A stretch of DNA of 64,000 bases from NCBI RefSeq assembly GCF_000025265.1, contig NC_013739.1, positions 3,768,001 through 3,832,000 of the forward strand, written 5' to 3'. Source of the DNA: Conexibacter woesei DSM 14684. Its GTDB lineage: Bacteria > Actinomycetota > Thermoleophilia > Solirubrobacterales > Solirubrobacteraceae. Positions 18,221 to 26,622 of this stretch are shown piece after piece. The notes below the pieces were generated by a model that was given only the letters and a program-made list of their open reading frames with translations, was not told where the DNA came from and searched no databases. How positions within the stretch are numbered: the stretch's first letter is position 1; each line of letters begins with the position of its first letter. The translations under genes were made by a program, and so were the position numbers.

Positions 18221-18226
18221 TAGGCT
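18221..18226 (+). promoter_or_regulatory. -10 box of the winged-helix gene (leaderless)
   Basis: TAGGCT ends 7 nt before the ATG at 18234, so the transcript should have essentially no 5' leader. Confidence 0.45.
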
Positions 18227-18233
18227 CCGTCCC

Positions 18234-19406
18234 ATGCAGGTCTCCCCCGCTCAGATCGTCGCGTTCCGGATCGCAGCGCATGCGCTCGCGGCGCGCGACG
18301 CGACGCCGCTCGGCGCGCTCGCGAGCTGGTCGGTGCAGGACTCCCCGGCCGGCGCCGCCGCGCTCGCGCTCGCCGCCCGCTCCGCGACCGCCGAGCCCGG
18401 CTGGCTCGACGCCGCGCTGCACGACGACCGCAGCGCCGTCGCGCTCTACAACCCGCGCACGGCGACCGCGATCGTCGCGGCCGACGACGTCGCGACGTTC
18501 GCCGCCGGACTGCTGCCGCCCGACGAGGAGGCGCTGCGGTTGGTGCTCGGCGGCGCGCTCCCGCCGGCCGGCGAGGGGCCGCAGCCCGACGAGGCCGTCC
18601 GGATCGCGCTGCCCGCGTTCGAGCAGGCGCTCGACGGCCGCCAACTGAGCCGCGACGACCTCCACGCCGAGCTGCGTGAGCGCCTGCCGGAGGAACTGCT
18701 GCCGTGGTGCGAGGGCTGCCAGAGCCACCACGCGCGCCGCGGGCTGCTCGTCGCCGCCGGCCTCCACGGCCGCCTCTGCATCGCCGGCCGGGCCGGTCGC
18801 CAGCCGTTGTTCGCCCGCACCGACCAGTGGATCGGCGAGCAGGCGACGCCGCCCGCTGCCGCGCGGGACCGCCACGCGGCCGCGGCGGAGGTCGTCCGGC
18901 GCCATCTGCGCGGCAGCGGACCGTCGACGCCGGCGTTGTTCGCCGGCTGGGCCGGGATCGCGCCACAGCAGGCGCAGCGTGCGTGGGCGCTGGTCGAGAC
19001 CGAGCTGGCAGAGGTCGCGATCGAGCGCCCGGACGGCGGCGCCGGCCGCGCCTGGCTGCTCGCCGGCGACGCGCCCGCGCTCGCGGCAGCGGAGCCCGCC
19101 CGCGGCACGATCCTGCTCGCGGCCGGCGATCCGCTGCTGCTGGCGCGCGACCGCGAGCTGCTGCTGCCCGACGCCGCGACCCGCAAGCGCGCGTGGCCCG
19201 CGATCAACCCGCCCGGCCTGCTGCTGCACGACGGCGCGACCGTCGCGCTGTGGCGCGGGCGCAAGCGCGGCAGAGTGCTCGCGGTCGAGCTGGAGCCGCT
19301 CGGACGGCCGCTCTCCAAGCGCGCGCTGACCGCCGTCGAGCGCGCCGCGAAGCGCCTTGCGCCGCATCGCGGCTGCACGTCGGCGACGGTCCAGCTGGCC
19401 GCCTGA
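18234..19406 (+). CDS. Winged-helix DNA-binding domain protein (HTH_42 / AlkZ-like)
   Basis: 390 aa, all alpha/beta, no signal. The architecture and start (SPAQIVAFRIAAHALA, an R-x-x-x-Q/H-x-L type opening) and the end (ERAAKRLAPHRGCTSATV) match the winged-helix superfamily DUF1006/HTH_42, which includes the AlkZ/YcaQ DNA glycosylases. The QxQ/QxD catalytic motif of AlkZ was not located with certainty, so repair activity is unproven. CEGCQSHHARRGLL (about 162-175) is a possible metal-binding patch. Divergent from a secreted protein and convergent with leuA. Confidence 0.65.
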   Translation: MQVSPAQIVAFRIAAHALAARDATPLGALASWSVQDSPAGAAALALAARSATAEPGWLDAALHDDRSAVALYNPRTATAIVAADDVATFAAGLLPPDEEALRLVLGGALPPAGEGPQPDEAVRIALPAFEQALDGRQLSRDDLHAELRERLPEELLPWCEGCQSHHARRGLLVAAGLHGRLCIAGRAGRQPLFARTDQWIGEQATPPAAARDRHAAAAEVVRRHLRGSGPSTPALFAGWAGIAPQQAQRAWALVETELAEVAIERPDGGAGRAWLLAGDAPALAAAEPARGTILLAAGDPLLLARDRELLLPDAATRKRAWPAINPPGLLLHDGATVALWRGRKRGRVLAVELEPLGRPLSKRALTAVERAAKRLAPHRGCTSATVQLAA

Positions 19407-19501
19407 CGCAGCGCGGGTTCCAGCGCGGCGCCGCCCCGTCGCCGCTCCGGCCGTCCGCCGGGCGCCATGGGCACGGGCGGACGGGCGGCAGGCGGCTGCC
19501 G

Positions 19502-21088
19502 CTACGGAGTCGTGACGCGCGAGGCGGCGGCCGTCGCCGCCTCGGCCTCGGTCGCGACCGAGCGCCGCCGGACCGCGTTGGAGAGCGCGCGCACGTAGGC
19601 GCGGCCGGCCGCCTCGATGATGTCGGTCGAGACACCTTGGCCGGCGCCGGAGACACCGTCGACCTCGAGCACGACGGAGGTCTCTCCGAGCGCGTCCTGG
19701 CCGCTGGTGACCGCGTCGATGCGGAAGTCGCGCAGCTTCGCCTCGACGGAGGTCGCGGCGTTGATCGCGTGGAAGACCGCGTCGATCGGACCGTCGCCGG
19801 TGAACGAGCCGGTCGCCTCGCTGCCGTCGGGCAGCGTCACGCCGACTCTCGCGTGCGGCGGCCGTCTCGACGACGCCTCGACCTCGAACCACTCCAGCGC
19901 GTAGGCCGGGATCTCCTCGCGCAGCTCGTCGGTCACGAGCGCCTCGAGGTCCATCGCGGTGACCTGCTTCTTCTTGTCCGCGATCTCCTTGAAGCGCTTG
20001 AAGGCGGTGTTGAGCGTCGCCCCGTCGACGACGATCCCCAGCTGTGCGAGCGCGTCTCTCAGCGCGTGGCGGCCGGAGTGCTTGCCGAGCACGAGCGAGT
20101 TGGAGTCGAGGCCGATCGAGGTCGCGTCCATGATCTCGAACGTCTCGCGGTTCTTCAGCACGCCGTCCTGGTGGATGCCGGACTCGTGCGCGAACGCGTT
20201 GCGGCCGACGATCGCCTTGTTCGGCTGGACGGCGTAGCCGGTCATCCGCGAGACGAGCCGGCTCGCGCGGGCGATCTCTTGCGACACCGCGTTCGTGTCG
20301 AGGCCGATGTCCGCCTGCCGCGTGCGCAGCAGCATCACGATCTCCTCCAGCGACGCGTTGCCCGCGCGCTCGCCGAGCCCGTTGATCGCGCACTCGACCT
20401 GGCGCGCGCCGGCCAGCACGCCGGCGAACGAGTTCGCGACCGCGAGGCCGAGGTCGTCGTGGCAGTGGACCGACAGCACGACGTCTCTCAGCCCCGGCGC
20501 CAGCTCGTAGAGGCGGCCGAGGAAGGCCGTGTACTCGTGCGGCATCGTGTACCCGACGGTGTCGGGGATGTTGATCGTCGTGGCGCCCTCGTCGATCGCG
20601 ATCTGCACGACCTCCGCGGTGAACTCGACGTCGGAGCGGGTCGCGTCCATCGGCGAGAACTCGACGTCGTCGACGTACTGCTTGGCGTGCGCGACGCCGG
20701 CGCGCGTCAGCCCGATCACGTCCTCGCGCGTCGACCGCATCTGGTGCTCGATGTGGATGTCGGAGGTGGAGACGAACGTGTGGATCCGAGGTCGCGACGC
20801 GTCTCTCAGCGCGTTCCATGCGGCGTCGATGTCGCCGACGTGGATCCGCGCCAGCCCGGCGATCACGGGACCTTCGACCTGGCGGGCGATCGTCTCGACG
20901 GCCTCGAAGTCGCCCGGCGAGGCGATCGGGAAGCCGGCCTCGACGATGTCGACGCCGAGGCGCGCGAGCTGCTGTGCGATCTCCAGCTTCTCGCTCGTGT
21001 TGAGCGAGATCCCCGGCGACTGCTCGCCGTCGCGCAGCGTCGTGTCGAAGATCAGTACTTGGTTGGGGTCCTGCTCTGCGGGAGTCAT
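19502..21088 (-). CDS. leuA: 2-isopropylmalate synthase
   Basis: First committed step of leucine synthesis: 2-oxoisovalerate plus acetyl-CoA. It has 528 aa, long-form LeuA. TIM barrel: IFDTTLRDGEQSPGISL, HCHDDLGLAVANS with metal His residues, and NGLGERAGNASLEE. C-terminal LeuA dimer domain (from about 380) for leucine feedback: VLEVDGVSGAGQGVSTDIIEAA-type end. Start ATG 21088 follows AAGGA. A leucine-rich leader peptide lies 75 nt upstream, so expression is probably attenuated by charged tRNA-Leu as well as by feedback. Confidence 0.96.
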   Translation of the reverse strand: MTPAEQDPNQVLIFDTTLRDGEQSPGISLNTSEKLEIAQQLARLGVDIVEAGFPIASPGDFEAVETIARQVEGPVIAGLARIHVGDIDAAWNALRDASRPRIHTFVSTSDIHIEHQMRSTREDVIGLTRAGVAHAKQYVDDVEFSPMDATRSDVEFTAEVVQIAIDEGATTINIPDTVGYTMPHEYTAFLGRLYELAPGLRDVVLSVHCHDDLGLAVANSFAGVLAGARQVECAINGLGERAGNASLEEIVMLLRTRQADIGLDTNAVSQEIARASRLVSRMTGYAVQPNKAIVGRNAFAHESGIHQDGVLKNRETFEIMDATSIGLDSNSLVLGKHSGRHALRDALAQLGIVVDGATLNTAFKRFKEIADKKKQVTAMDLEALVTDELREEIPAYALEWFEVEASSRRPPHARVGVTLPDGSEATGSFTGDGPIDAVFHAINAATSVEAKLRDFRIDAVTSGQDALGETSVVLEVDGVSGAGQGVSTDIIEAAGRAYVRALSNAVRRRSVATEAEAATAAASRVTTP

Positions 21089-21163
21089 GTCGTGCTCGTC
21101 CTTATCGGCTCGGAACTTCGCTTCTTCTCAGATGGGTTTGCGGCTTGCAGCGGCCGCCACGCA

Positions 21164-21217
21164 CTATTCCCCCCGAGGGGGGAGGAGAAGAAGTCGAAGG
21201 TCGAGCAGGCGCGACAT
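21164..21217 (-). CDS. leuL: Leucine-rich leader peptide of leuA
   Basis: Seventeen codons, MSRLLDLRLLLLPPRGE, seven of them leucine, including four in a row at positions 9-12. Six of the seven Leu codons are CTC or CTT (CTT three times), which is striking in a genome that favours CTG and CTC; all six would be read by the GAG-anticodon tRNA. The last codons lie in a CCCCCC/GGGGGG stem. This is the classical design for attenuation of leu genes. The ATG follows a TAGGAT -10 by 9 nt, so the leader is probably translated from a leaderless mRNA. Confidence 0.82.
   Translation of the reverse strand: MSRLLDLRLLLLPPRGE
21169..21182 (-). promoter_or_regulatory. leuL: C6/G6 hairpin at the end of the leuL ORF
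   Basis: Six C and six G separated by two bases, overlapping codons 13-16 of the leader. A ribosome stalled on the preceding Leu codons would cover or free this stem. A second small stem, GCGGC/GCCGC, follows before leuA. No U-run typical of an intrinsic terminator was seen, so translation-coupled or Rho-dependent control is possible. Confidence 0.5.
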
Positions 21218-21251
21218 GGACGAGCGATCCTACCAGGGGTCCATGTCGCGC
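21209..21251. promoter_or_regulatory. 13-bp perfect inverted repeat around the leuL -10 box
   Basis: GCGCGACATGGAC (21209-21221) and GTCCATGTCGCGC (21239-21251) are perfect reverse complements, 17 nt apart. The right-hand limb, on the minus strand, contains the leuL ATG; the spacer contains TAGGAT (-10, 21227-21232). Either an operator straddling the promoter, with limb centres 30 bp apart, or an RNA hairpin just after the stop of the upstream secreted-protein gene. Confidence 0.6.
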
Positions 21252-21261
21252 GGAGTCGCGT

Positions 21262-21963
21262 CTAGCCGATCAGCGAGCAGCCGCCGCACGAGCGGCCACC
21301 TCTGGAGATGCGCAGCGTCCGCGTGACCGACGGCGCCTCCCACAGGTTTATCGCGCTCGGCACGACGTCGACGCGGATCTTCCAGCGCCCCGGAGCGTCT
21401 ATCCCGGCGGCGCGGAAGCTGCCGTCTCTGCCGATCGCGGCCGGCCGCTCGCTGAGCTGGTAGACCGCGCCGCTGCGCCCCGGCACGCTGCGCCGCAACA
21501 CGACCGAGCCGCCTCCCCACTCGCGCGTGATCGACAGCGGCGCGACCTTTCCGGTCACGAGGATGCGCCCTCTGGGCTGAGCGACGAATCTGCCGATCGT
21601 GACCTTCGGCGTGCCCCGGCCCGGCTGCACGGGCGCGGAGCCGGCGACGCCGCTCGCCCCCGCGGCGTCGGTCGCGGTCACCTGGCACGCCAGCGGATAG
21701 CTGACGTAGTACGGATCGTCGATCGCGAACGTCTGGCCGCTGCCGCGCGAGCTGCCGTTGACGATCCAGTCGTATCTGAACGACGCCGGGTCGCCGCTCC
21801 ACTGACCCGGCTCGCAGCGAACGGCCTCACCGAATCTGACCGCCCCGCCGATCGTCGGCGGCTGCGTCGCGGCCGGGGCGGCGAGCGCCGCCGCGGGCGC
21901 CGCGGCGAGCACGAGCGCCGCGAGCAGGCCTGGCGCGAACGGACTTCTGATCTTGGTTCCCAT
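21262..21963 (-). CDS. Secreted protein with Ig-like segment, unknown function
   Basis: 233 aa with a signal peptide (APGLLAALVLAAAPAAALA). The segment CEPGQWSGDPASFRYDWIVNG is the short Cys...W...W pattern often found in exported Ig-like/PKD-like repeats of this group; it is closed by a second Cys in LACQVTATDAAG. The C-terminus ends in SCGGCSLIG, a CxxC pair that could bind metal or form a disulfide. It lies upstream of leuA on the same strand but is unrelated in function. No family assigned. Confidence 0.6.
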   Translation of the reverse strand: MGTKIRSPFAPGLLAALVLAAAPAAALAAPAATQPPTIGGAVRFGEAVRCEPGQWSGDPASFRYDWIVNGSSRGSGQTFAIDDPYYVSYPLACQVTATDAAGASGVAGSAPVQPGRGTPKVTIGRFVAQPRGRILVTGKVAPLSITREWGGGSVVLRRSVPGRSGAVYQLSERPAAIGRDGSFRAAGIDAPGRWKIRVDVVPSAINLWEAPSVTRTLRISRGGRSCGGCSLIG

Positions 21964-22020
21964 CGGCCGAACGATGCCAGCGGGCAGAGCCCGCCGACAC
22001 GCCAGAAGTGGGTACGTGCG

Positions 22021-23652
22021 CTACAGGTTGACGGCGCGCCCCGCGACGAAGCTCTCGCCGGCGACGATCTCTTCGATCACGGCGGCGGGGACGGGCGCGT
22101 CGGTCGTGACCGCCATGACGGCGTTGCCGCCGGCCGTGGGGCCGTCATCGCCGGGCTCGCGGCCGACGGCGGCGGAGACAATGTTGATCCCCTTCTCGCC
22201 GAAGACCGAGCCGACGCGGCCGATCATGCCGGGCACGTCGCGGTAGCAGAACAACGCGAGGTGCGACTCGAGCTGGAGGTCGAAGCGCTGGCCCCACACC
22301 TCGAGCAGGTGCGGGCGGTTGCGGCGGCCGACGTTCGTCCCGACGACGCGCTCGCGCGACTCGCCGCTGACGATCGTGACGCGCACGAGGTCGGTGAAGT
22401 CGCGCGAGGTCGCCTTCTTCGTCTCGACGACCTCGATCCCGCGCTCCTCCGCGATGCTCGGCGCGTTGACCTGGTTGACGTCCTCCTCGGTGTGCCCGGT
22501 CAGCACGCCCTGCAGGACCGCGACCGACAGCAGGCGCGTGTCACGCTCGCCGATGCGGCCGAAGAACTCCAGCTCCAGCCGGTCGATCGAGGAGCCGTCC
22601 GCGAGCGAGACGGCGAGCTTGCCGAGCACCTGGCAGAGCGGCACGAACGGCCCGAGAACCTCCATGTCCTCCGCGGCGATCGCGGGGATGTTGACCGCGG
22701 TCGTGACGGTACCACCGGTCAGCGCCGCGATCACCTGCTCCGCCGTCTGGACGCCGGCGCGGTCCTGCGCCTCCGCGGTGGAGGCGCCGAGGTGCGGGGT
22801 GACGACGACGTTGGCGTAGCCGTCGAACAGCGGGTAGTCGGTGATCGGCTCGCTGGGGAAGACGTCGAGCGCGGCGCCCGCGACCTTGCCGGAGTCGAGC
22901 GCGTCCTTCAGCGCCGCGTCGTCGACCAGCTCGCCGCGCGCGCAGTTGACGATCCGCACGCCGTCCTTCATCTGCGCGAACGCCTCGGCGTTCAGCCAGC
23001 CCTGCGTCTCCGGCGTCACCGGCAGGTGGATCGTGATGAAGTCGGCGACCTTGTAGACGTCCGCGGAGGTGTCGGCCTTCTCGACCCCGAGGTCGCGGTA
23101 GCGCTCGGCGCCGACGAACGGGTCGAACGCGACGACCTTCATGCCGAAGCCCTTCGCGCGCTCGGCGACGAGCTGCCCGATGCGGCCGAAGCCGACGACT
23201 CCGAGCGTCTTCTCGTAGACCTCGACGCCGCCGAACTTCGAGCGCTCCCATCTGTGGTCCGTCAGCGATCTGTGCGCCTGCGGCACGTTGCGCGCGAGCG
23301 ACAGCAGCAGCGCCATCGTGTGCTCGGCGGCGGTCACGACGTTCGACTGCGGCGCGTTGGCGACGACGATGCCGCGTCTGGTCGCGGCCGGCACGTCGAC
23401 GTTGTTGACGCCGACGCCGGCGCGGCCGATCACGCGCAGGTTCGTCCCGAGCGCGATGTACTCCTCCGTCAGCTTCGTCGCCGAGCGGATCAGGATCCCG
23501 TGGTACTCGGGCAGGCGGCTGCGGAACTCCTCGTCGGACCAGTCGGCGCCGAGGTCCACGTCGAAGTGCTCGCGCAGGAGGTCGACGCCGCTGTCGGCGA
23601 GCTTCTCCTTCACGAGGATCTTCAATCTGTTCGTCTCAGCGGTCATTTCCAT
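22021..23652 (-). CDS. serA: D-3-phosphoglycerate dehydrogenase
   Basis: First step of serine synthesis. It has 543 aa from ATG 23652 (ATG 23646 is equally possible). This is the long type I form of Actinobacteria: catalytic 2-hydroxyacid dehydrogenase domain with NAD motif VGFGRIGQLVAERA, catalytic Arg in NCARGELVD, Glu, and His in TPHLGASTAEAQ; then an allosteric substrate-binding domain (VLGKLAVSLADG, ELEFFGRI) and a C-terminal ACT domain (ALFCYRDVPGMIGRVG) for serine feedback. A TAGTCT -10 lies about 29 nt upstream. Divergent from an MBL gene. Confidence 0.95.
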   Translation of the reverse strand: MEMTAETNRLKILVKEKLADSGVDLLREHFDVDLGADWSDEEFRSRLPEYHGILIRSATKLTEEYIALGTNLRVIGRAGVGVNNVDVPAATRRGIVVANAPQSNVVTAAEHTMALLLSLARNVPQAHRSLTDHRWERSKFGGVEVYEKTLGVVGFGRIGQLVAERAKGFGMKVVAFDPFVGAERYRDLGVEKADTSADVYKVADFITIHLPVTPETQGWLNAEAFAQMKDGVRIVNCARGELVDDAALKDALDSGKVAGAALDVFPSEPITDYPLFDGYANVVVTPHLGASTAEAQDRAGVQTAEQVIAALTGGTVTTAVNIPAIAAEDMEVLGPFVPLCQVLGKLAVSLADGSSIDRLELEFFGRIGERDTRLLSVAVLQGVLTGHTEEDVNQVNAPSIAEERGIEVVETKKATSRDFTDLVRVTIVSGESRERVVGTNVGRRNRPHLLEVWGQRFDLQLESHLALFCYRDVPGMIGRVGSVFGEKGINIVSAAVGREPGDDGPTAGGNAVMAVTTDAPVPAAVIEEIVAGESFVAGRAVNL

Positions 23653-23728
23653 CTCGATCGTCGTCGTCGGCGGCGCGGGAAGACTAGCGTCTCGGCCCTG
23701 TGACCCGTTCTGCGCGGAGGCATCTGGA

Positions 23729-24415
23729 ATGAACAGCAGCACGCATGGCGACCACCTCGTGAAGCTGACCCAGTTCGGGTTGGTGAACGTCTACCTCGTG
23801 CGCGAGGACGACGGGCTGACGCTCGTCGACACCGGCGCGAGCGGCGCGGCGAAGGGGATCCTCGCGGGGGCGCAGGCGCTCGGCCAGCCGATCGCCCGGA
23901 TCGTGCTGACGCACGGCCACGACGACCACGCCGGCTCGCTCGACAAGCTGCACGCGGCACTGCCGGACGTGCCGGTGCTGGTGAGCGCGCGTGAGGCGAG
24001 ACTGATGGACGGCGACACGACGCCGGAGCCGGGCGAGCCGCCGATGGGCGGCGGGCCGGTCCGCAGACGCGCGACGCGCCCGACCGACGTGCTGAGCGCC
24101 GGCGACCGCGTCGGCTCGCTGGAGGTGCTCGCGGCGCCGGGCCACACGCCCGGGCAGATCGCGCTGCTCGACACGCGCGACCGCACGCTGATCGCCGGCG
24201 ACGCGTGGGTCACGCTCGGCGGGATGCAGGCGACGGGGAAGCCGAAGTGGCCGTTCCCCTTCCCCACGTTCTTCAGCTGGCACCGCCCGACGGCGCTTGC
24301 AACCGCACGGACGCTGCGCGGCCTGGACCCGTCACGCCTCGCGGTCGGCCACGGGCCGGTCGTCGAAGCGCCGGGGGCGGCGATGGAGCAGGCGCTCGCG
24401 AAGGCCGGGGCCTAG
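23729..24415 (+). CDS. Metallo-beta-lactamase-fold hydrolase
   Basis: 228 aa. The MBL signature THGHDDHAGSL (zinc ligands His, His, Asp, His) lies at about 65-75, GHTPGQIAL gives the next His (about 140), GDAWV an Asp, and VGHGP the last His. Substrate unknown; the family includes glyoxalase II-like thioesterases and lactonases. The ATG at 23729 is chosen because the frame upstream is antisense to serA. It is divergent from serA and convergent with ilvC; the repeat element at 24457 follows its stop. Confidence 0.85.
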   Translation: MNSSTHGDHLVKLTQFGLVNVYLVREDDGLTLVDTGASGAAKGILAGAQALGQPIARIVLTHGHDDHAGSLDKLHAALPDVPVLVSAREARLMDGDTTPEPGEPPMGGGPVRRRATRPTDVLSAGDRVGSLEVLAAPGHTPGQIALLDTRDRTLIAGDAWVTLGGMQATGKPKWPFPFPTFFSWHRPTALATARTLRGLDPSRLAVGHGPVVEAPGAAMEQALAKAGA

Positions 24416-24456
24416 GCGAGCGCCAAAGACGCGCGCTCTGGCGAGCGGATCGGCGT

Positions 24457-24521
24457 GCCTGGCGAGGACGCAGGGAGCGTAGTGGGCGCCAGCCCATGAG
24501 CGACCGAGGACAAAGCCAGGC
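24457..24521 (+). repeat. Dispersed structured repeat, copy 1
   Basis: Sixty-five bases in the gap between the convergent MBL and ilvC genes. It shares three blocks with 63667-63780: GGCGAGGACGCAGGGAG, then CAGCCCAT(A/G)AGCGACCGAGG plus AC, and AAGCCAGGC. Ends GCCTGGC/GCCAGGC can pair; alternatively CTGGCG (24459-24464) pairs with CGCCAG (24487-24492). Same orientation relative to the upstream plus gene in both copies. Confidence 0.65.
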
Positions 24522-24549
24522 GCGCCGAGGCGCCGCCAGAGTGTGCGGC

Positions 24550-25542
24550 TTACTCGTGGAAGTCGGTGTCGATCCAGGACATCTGCGCGCGCAGGTCCTT
24601 GCCGACGACCTCGACCTTGTGACCCGCCTGCTCCTTGCGCATGCGGTTGAAGTTCTCCTGGCCGGCGCGGTTCTCGGCGATCCACTCGCGCGCGAACTCG
24701 CCGGACTGGATCTCCCCGAGGATGTCTCTCATCGCCTGCCGCGTCTCGGCGCCGATGATCCGTCTGCCGCGCGTGATGTCGCCGTACTCGGCCGTGTTCG
24801 AGATCGAGTACCGCATGCCCGCGATGCCCTTCTCGTACATCAGGTCGACGATCAGCTTCAGCTCGTGCAGCACTTCGAAGTACGCCAGGCGCGGGTCGTA
24901 GCCGGCCTCGACGAGCGTGTCGTAGCCGGCGCGGACCAGCTCGGAGGTGCCGCCGCAGAGGACGGCCTGCTCGCCGAACAGGTCGGTCTCGGTCTCGTCC
25001 TTGAACGTCGTCTCGATGACGCCGCCGCGGGTGCAGCCGATGCCCTTCGCGTACGCCAGCGCGATGTCTCTGGCGTTGCCCGTCGCGTCCTGGTGGATCG
25101 CGATCAGGCCGGGGACGCCGCTGCCCTCGGTGTACTGGCGGCGCACGAGGTGGCCCGGGCCCTTCGGCGCGACGAGCGCGACGTCGACGTCGGCCGGCGG
25201 CTCGATCTCGCCGTAGTGGATCGAGAAGCCGTGGCCGAACAACAGCATGTTGCCGCTGGCGACGCCGTCCTTGACGTCGTTCCAGACGTCGCGGTGCAGC
25301 TCGTCGGGGACGAGCAGCATGATCACGTCGCCGCGGCTGGCGGCGTCGACCGGGGCGACGACCTCGAGGCCGTTGGCCTCGGCCTTGGCGACGCTCGACG
25401 AGCCGGGACGAAGGCCTACGACGACCTGGACGCCGGAGTCCTTGAGGTTGAGCGAGTGAGCGTGGCCCTGGGAGCCGTAGCCGATGATCGCGACGGTCTT
25501 GCCGTCGAGAAATCTGAGATCAGCGTCGTCGTCGTAGAACAT
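24550..25542 (-). CDS. ilvC: Ketol-acid reductoisomerase
   Basis: NADPH-dependent isomeroreduction of acetolactate and acetohydroxybutyrate in valine/isoleucine synthesis. It has 330 aa, short class I form. N-terminal Rossmann motif [13 protein letters not shown] (about 23-35), then [13 protein letters not shown], and VAPKGPGH; the C-terminal knotted domain has the metal-binding [12 protein letters not shown] and ISNTAEYGD. The start ATG 25542 has TACCCT 8 nt upstream (leaderless); the frame upstream of it is antisense to the DUF2236 gene. It is separated from ilvBN by 17 kb. Confidence 0.96.
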   Translation of the reverse strand: MFYDDDADLRFLDGKTVAIIGYGSQGHAHSLNLKDSGVQVVVGLRPGSSSVAKAEANGLEVVAPVDAASRGDVIMLLVPDELHRDVWNDVKDGVASGNMLLFGHGFSIHYGEIEPPADVDVALVAPKGPGHLVRRQYTEGSGVPGLIAIHQDATGNARDIALAYAKGIGCTRGGVIETTFKDETETDLFGEQAVLCGGTSELVRAGYDTLVEAGYDPRLAYFEVLHELKLIVDLMYEKGIAGMRYSISNTAEYGDITRGRRIIGAETRQAMRDILGEIQSGEFAREWIAENRAGQENFNRMRKEQAGHKVEVVGKDLRAQMSWIDTDFHE

Positions 25543-25550
25543 GACGCGGC

Positions 25551-25556
25551 AGGGTA
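25551..25556 (-). promoter_or_regulatory. ilvC: -10 box of ilvC (leaderless)
   Basis: TACCCT on the minus strand ends 8 nt before the ATG. The same hexamer stands 6 nt before cysE. No good -35. Confidence 0.4.
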
Positions 25557-25596
25557 GCGGAACGCCGCTAATGAACGGTTTTCGGAGCGTTTGCCA

Positions 25597-25626
25597 TTGA
25601 CAGGCGCCCCGCTCTGCCGCGAGACT
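25597..25626 (+). promoter_or_regulatory. Promoter of the DUF2236 gene
   Basis: Perfect TTGACA (25597-25602), an 18-nt spacer and GAGACT (25621-25626), 34 nt before the ATG at 25661. Confidence 0.45.
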
Positions 25627-25660
25627 GACGACGCACGTAGTCACATCGACGGGGCTGAGG

Positions 25661-26569
25661 ATGGACGACGGATACTTCCCAGAAGGACGTTCGCTGCTGC
25701 GCAGCGTGCACGAGGAGCGCATGGTCGGGCTCTTCTACGGCCAGCGCGCGCTCGCGATCGGCGCGCTCGACCCGCGCAACTTCGTCGGCACGATCCAGTC
25801 GTCCAACGGGCGGCTGGCGCCGTTCAGACGGCTCGCGCGCACGGCGGCGGCGTTCGAGACCGTCTTCTTCGGCACGCGCGCGGAGGCCGACCGGATGCTG
25901 GAGCGCGTCGACCGCCTCCACCACCGCGTCAGCGGCGAGCTGCCCAGCGACGCCGGCGCGTTCCCGGCGGGAACGCACTACTCCGCGTTCGATCCCGAGC
26001 TGATGCTGTGGACCGTGGCGGTCACCTTCGACTCGGCGCTGTGGTTCCACGAGCTGCTCGTGCGGCGGCTGAGCGACGCCGAGCGCGAGACGCTGTGGCA
26101 GGAGTACCGCCGCTTCGGCGCGCTCTTCGGGATGCCGCTGAAGGCCGCGCCGGCGGACTACCCGGCGTTCCGGGCGTGGTACGACGCGCGGCTCGCCGGC
26201 GGTGAGATGCACCTGACGCCGGAGGCGCGCTACACCGGCCGCGCGATCGCGTTCGAGATCCCGTTCCCGCGCAGTCAGGTGCCGGCCAAGCAGGTCCACG
26301 ACCTCGTGATGCTCGGCTCGTTCCCGCCGCGCGTCCGCGAGCAGTACGGGCTGCGCTGGACGCGCGCGCACGCCGTCGCGTTCCCGCTCGCGGTCGCCTC
26401 GCTGCGAGCAGCGCGGACGGTCGCGCCGAAACGGATGACGCGCGGGTCGAGCCGCCGCAGCTACGACGTGATCGCGGCGGTCGAGCGCAACCGGCTGCTG
26501 CGCGGCGTGCCGACGCCGCAGGTGCCCGCGCCGGGCGCGGTCGCCGAGCGTGCGACGGCGGCGCGTTAG
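25661..26569 (+). CDS. Oxygenase MpaB family protein (DUF2236)
   Basis: 302 aa, mainly alpha-helical. It belongs to the DUF2236/MpaB group that contains the latex-clearing rubber oxygenase Lcp and Aspergillus MpaB, heme-dependent oxygenases. Family features seen: [14 protein letters not shown] (about 66-79), conserved VDRLHHRV (His cluster about 91-98), [23 protein letters not shown] (about 114-136), and [19 protein letters not shown]. No signal peptide, so probably cytoplasmic. Its substrate is not known. It has its own -35/-10 promoter and is divergent from ilvC. Confidence 0.8.
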   Translation: MDDGYFPEGRSLLRSVHEERMVGLFYGQRALAIGALDPRNFVGTIQSSNGRLAPFRRLARTAAAFETVFFGTRAEADRMLERVDRLHHRVSGELPSDAGAFPAGTHYSAFDPELMLWTVAVTFDSALWFHELLVRRLSDAERETLWQEYRRFGALFGMPLKAAPADYPAFRAWYDARLAGGEMHLTPEARYTGRAIAFEIPFPRSQVPAKQVHDLVMLGSFPPRVREQYGLRWTRAHAVAFPLAVASLRAARTVAPKRMTRGSSRRSYDVIAAVERNRLLRGVPTPQVPAPGAVAERATAAR

Positions 26570-26622
26570 GCCGCAGCGGCGGCGACCAGCGCTGACGCTG
26601 TGGCGTCGCGCACGAACGGGCG

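Noticed and set aside
19407-19501. Terminator between the winged-helix gene and leuA
   Set aside because: Only short, imperfect GC stems; nothing above background.
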